Below, piece after piece: positions 57,209 through 58,832 of a stretch of 58,832 nucleotides of DNA (the first letter of the stretch is position 1; every line of letters begins with the position of its first letter). Source of the stretch: Solirubrobacteraceae bacterium (GTDB lineage: Bacteria; Actinomycetota; Thermoleophilia; Solirubrobacterales; Solirubrobacteraceae); NCBI GenBank assembly GCA_017882455.1, contig JADGPL010000020.1, forward strand, positions 1 to 58,832. The letters are read 5' to 3'. The translations under genes were made by a program, and so were the position numbers. The notes under the pieces are model-generated. The model did no database searches. It worked only from the letters and a program-made list of their open reading frames with translations, and was not told the origin of the DNA.

Positions 57209-58384
57209 TCAGGTCCATCCAACGTCAGCGAGAACAAGTCCCTCGCCTAGGTCTCTACCGATCGCATTGAGCCACTCCTCAACTGAGTCGATCTCGGATA
57301 CATCGCGATCGACGACGCTATGGCCATCGAGGGTGTCGACGACCAGCACACGGTAAGCCGGTGGATCGCCCTGGTAATTGCGCTGCACCATTGGGTCGTC
57401 GGCGATGCGACGTCGCCGTCCATCCTTGCCGGTCCAGGTTAGGCCCGCCCATGACTCCAACCGAAGCCGTCTCTGGTGAGCGACTAGCTGCTGAAACAGT
57501 GGCTGGTCGTCGCTCAGCGTAATCGCACCTTCTTGCGTGATCGGCGGCGAGGGCGCGGCGGGGCTCGCGGGCTCCCACCGGAAGTCGTAAAGACGGTTTC
57601 CCGAAGCATGGCTTCCCAAATGTCGCCAATGATCCAATAGCTCCCGCCCTCGGAAATGGCGAATCGCACAGAGCCTGTCAGCGCCTTGAAAGTAACCGTA
57701 TGCGGTCCAGCTATCGAGCTGCTCCGCAATGTACTCCTCTTGATGCTCGCCGTGGAAGAGTCGTCGCACCGTTCGTCGCCCTCGCCGCACGTACGTGTAG
57801 TGGTGTACCAGATGCCAAGCCTCACCCAATTCTTGACCTGAAAACCTGTCGGTCCACGCTAGGCCCAGAAGATCAGGGAATCCTTGGCGCAGACCATCAG
57901 CCCACAAGAGCATTGCCCGGTCGAAGTCGTCCACGACAACTGACTGACCGAATCTACTCACTGGAATGTCGGCCGGAGGCCGGGTCAGCGTAGCTGGGAT
58001 GCTCGTTACAATCGGTGCCCGTTTGCGGACGACTGCGATTTCCGCCCCGTACCGTGTGGCTCGTGCCGCCTCGGCACTCTCCTCACGCCGCTGGAGGCAT
58101 TCGGCACATAGAAATGCCCCGATGTCTGTGCCGTGCAGGCCGCAGAGGGATTGCTTGCAGTCCTGACAAATGCCGATTGACTGCCTTCCACACGCACAGA
58201 GTTCCGACGCGCCGGGAGTGCTGATTTGGAAGCGATGGCGGCATGGTCGCGATGCATGGAGCCACGTCGGATTGCCGGCCATACCTGGCGGCATCGAGGC
58301 GTCTATCTGACTCGCGCACTCGAATAGGCCAGGGGTGATCTGGCGGATTTGGGCACCGCCGCATTGCGGGCACGAAAGTGCCAT
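57209..58384 (-). CDS. Zinc-finger protein of unknown function
   Basis: A 391-residue protein from ATG 58384, with TACTAT 9 nt upstream. The N-terminal part is a zinc ribbon (LSCPQCGGAQIRQITPGLFE, C at FECAS), then a second metal site ELCACGRQSIGICQDCKQSL, CGLHGTDIGAFLCAECLQRR. The rest has many aromatic residues: VVVDDFDRAMLLWADGLRQG, ELGEAWHLVHHYTYVRRGRR, AYGYFQGADRLCAIRHFRGR, LYDFRWEPASPAAPSPPITQ, LRLESWAGLTWTGKDGRRRR. No enzyme is recognised. It is convergent with the 56059 gene. Confidence 0.65.
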   Translation of the reverse strand: MALSCPQCGGAQIRQITPGLFECASQIDASMPPGMAGNPTWLHASRPCRHRFQISTPGASELCACGRQSIGICQDCKQSLCGLHGTDIGAFLCAECLQRREESAEAARATRYGAEIAVVRKRAPIVTSIPATLTRPPADIPVSRFGQSVVVDDFDRAMLLWADGLRQGFPDLLGLAWTDRFSGQELGEAWHLVHHYTYVRRGRRTVRRLFHGEHQEEYIAEQLDSWTAYGYFQGADRLCAIRHFRGRELLDHWRHLGSHASGNRLYDFRWEPASPAAPSPPITQEGAITLSDDQPLFQQLVAHQRRLRLESWAGLTWTGKDGRRRRIADDPMVQRNYQGDPPAYRVLVVDTLDGHSVVDRDVSEIDSVEEWLNAIGRDLGEGLVLADVGWT

Positions 58385-58581
58385 CGGGCGCTGATAGTAC
58401 TGGAGTCACGAGGTGTGTATGAAGCAAGGTGGTGATCCTCTATCCAGGGCCACGACGCCGACGGCGCATAGCCCCGCGCGCCGGGAATCGAGCTACGGCG
58501 ATGCGGCCGCACTCTGCTCAGGCGTCGAGCGAAATGCCCTCCCGATGCCGGAGCCAGGCGGTTCGCGTTGACTTCGGTTGG

Positions 58582-58625
58582 CTCCATCCAACCTAGGATC
58601 GAACCACCAACCTCCTGCCTGCAAA
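58582..58625 (-). other. Attachment-site core C: degenerate tRNA-Ala 3' fragment
   Basis: Same orientation as cores A and B; shares CCAACC, GGATCGAACC, ACCTCCTGC and TGCAAA in order with a 1-nt insertion. The T-stem no longer pairs and no 5' half of a tRNA follows. GGTTGG-CTCCAT-CCAACC overlaps its edge as a small hairpin. It is likely an old or drifted att site. Confidence 0.6.
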
Positions 58626-58665
58626 CTGCCAAATCTCCAATCCCCCGCAAAATAAGGCCTGGTGT

Positions 58666-58715
58666 GGTACTCACCTGCGGTACTCTCGGCCAAAAACGAG
58701 TACCAAGCGAGTACC
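58666..58715. repeat. GGTACTC x2 and GAGTACC x2: arm-like site cluster
   Basis: GGTACTC at 58666 and 58679, and its reverse complement GAGTACC at 58698 and 58709. Same heptamer as beside core B, here as two direct pairs facing each other, 40 bp right of core C. Confidence 0.65.
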
Positions 58716-58756
58716 ACTGGTCTACCAAAACTAGTAACCGTTCAGTCCTCTGGTGT

Positions 58757-58832
58757 TCAGGCGAGGGATGGGGGCGGGTCGCCGCGGGCGTGGGCGGCGA
58801 GCAGGTCGGTCATGTAGGCGAACATGGGGCGG
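58757..58832 (-). CDS. 3' end of a gene running off the window
   Basis: The last codons of a minus-strand gene: RPMFAYMTDLLAAHARGDPP, PSLA, TGA at 58757-58759. The bias is typical of this genome's coding DNA. Too short to name. It may mark the return to chromosomal or another element's DNA beyond the arm sites. Confidence 0.45.
   Translation of the reverse strand, partial: RPMFAYMTDLLAAHARGDPPPSLA

Larger units (their letters stand above)
58385..58756. other. Right-end region of the island, no gene seen
   Basis: No convincing gene. It contains the degenerate tRNA core C (58582-58625) and a cluster of GGTACTC/GAGTACC sites (58666-58715). Confidence 0.6.

Noticed and set aside
58303-58728. 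141-residue minus-strand open frame at the right end
   Set aside because: It reads through the tRNA-derived core and arm sites and has no protein-like features.

Overview
The window is high-GC DNA with GTG/TTG starts and long antisense open frames. Its products (RCC1/Ig/IPT repeat surface proteins, LytR_C tail protein, DUF6398, a MobF relaxase next to an OmpR-like regulator) suggest an actinobacterium, probably Thermoleophilia/Solirubrobacterales. This is inference from gene content; no rRNA or taxon marker is present. Many genes have a TANNNT hexamer 6-9 nt before the start codon and no Shine-Dalgarno sequence, the signature of leaderless mRNAs.

Region 1 (1-12.3 kb) is a cell-surface polysaccharide locus: a LytR_C-tail protein, a phosphosulfolactate synthase homologue, a FlgD-Ig-like anchored protein, a Wzy-like polymerase/ligase, a Wzx-like flippase, a GAF/HD-GYP protein, three glycosyltransferases, an undecaprenyl-phosphate sugar transferase, an ATP-grasp enzyme and a zinc-ribbon/discoidin-like membrane protein. 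A 24-bp near-palindrome lies between its divergent glycosyltransferase genes.

Region 2 (12.3-34.6 kb) is mixed chromosomal metabolism: alpha/beta hydrolases, a haloalkane dehalogenase-like enzyme, SDRs, a cupredoxin/thioredoxin-fold pair, a heme-oxygenase-fold oxidase, a SpoU methyltransferase, a VOC dioxygenase, an Orn/Lys/Arg decarboxylase, a glutamine amidotransferase, a zinc metallopeptidase, secreted proteins of unknown function, a 1022-aa Ig-RCC1-IPT protein, two tandem LysR regulators and an L,D-transpeptidase.

Region 3 (34.6-37.2 kb) is a decayed zone: a frameshifted antitoxin, a HigBA module with an operator over its -10, DUF6398 genes and a helicase remnant cut off exactly at a tRNA-Ala 3' fragment (core A, 37229).

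Region 4 (37.2-42.0 kb) lies between core A and core B (42007, an intact tRNA-Ala 3' half). It carries two divergent secreted repeat proteins flanked by a ~110-bp inverted repeat.

Region 5 (42.0-58.6 kb) looks like an integrative mobilizable element: core B, four GGTACTC arm-like repeats, tyrosine integrase, DprA-like protein, frameshifted antitoxin remnant, AbiE toxin-antitoxin, integrase remnant, DUF433/DUF5615 toxin-antitoxin, an excisionase-like HTH, XRE and OmpR-like regulators, a MobF relaxase-helicase, then about 6 kb of unrecognised cargo. A degenerate third core (C, 58582) is followed by another GGTACTC cluster. The window ends in the 3' end of a minus-strand gene. I see no conjugation ATPase or secretion genes, so transfer would need a helper. 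The repeated core-plus-arms layout suggests serial insertion at one tRNA-Ala gene.
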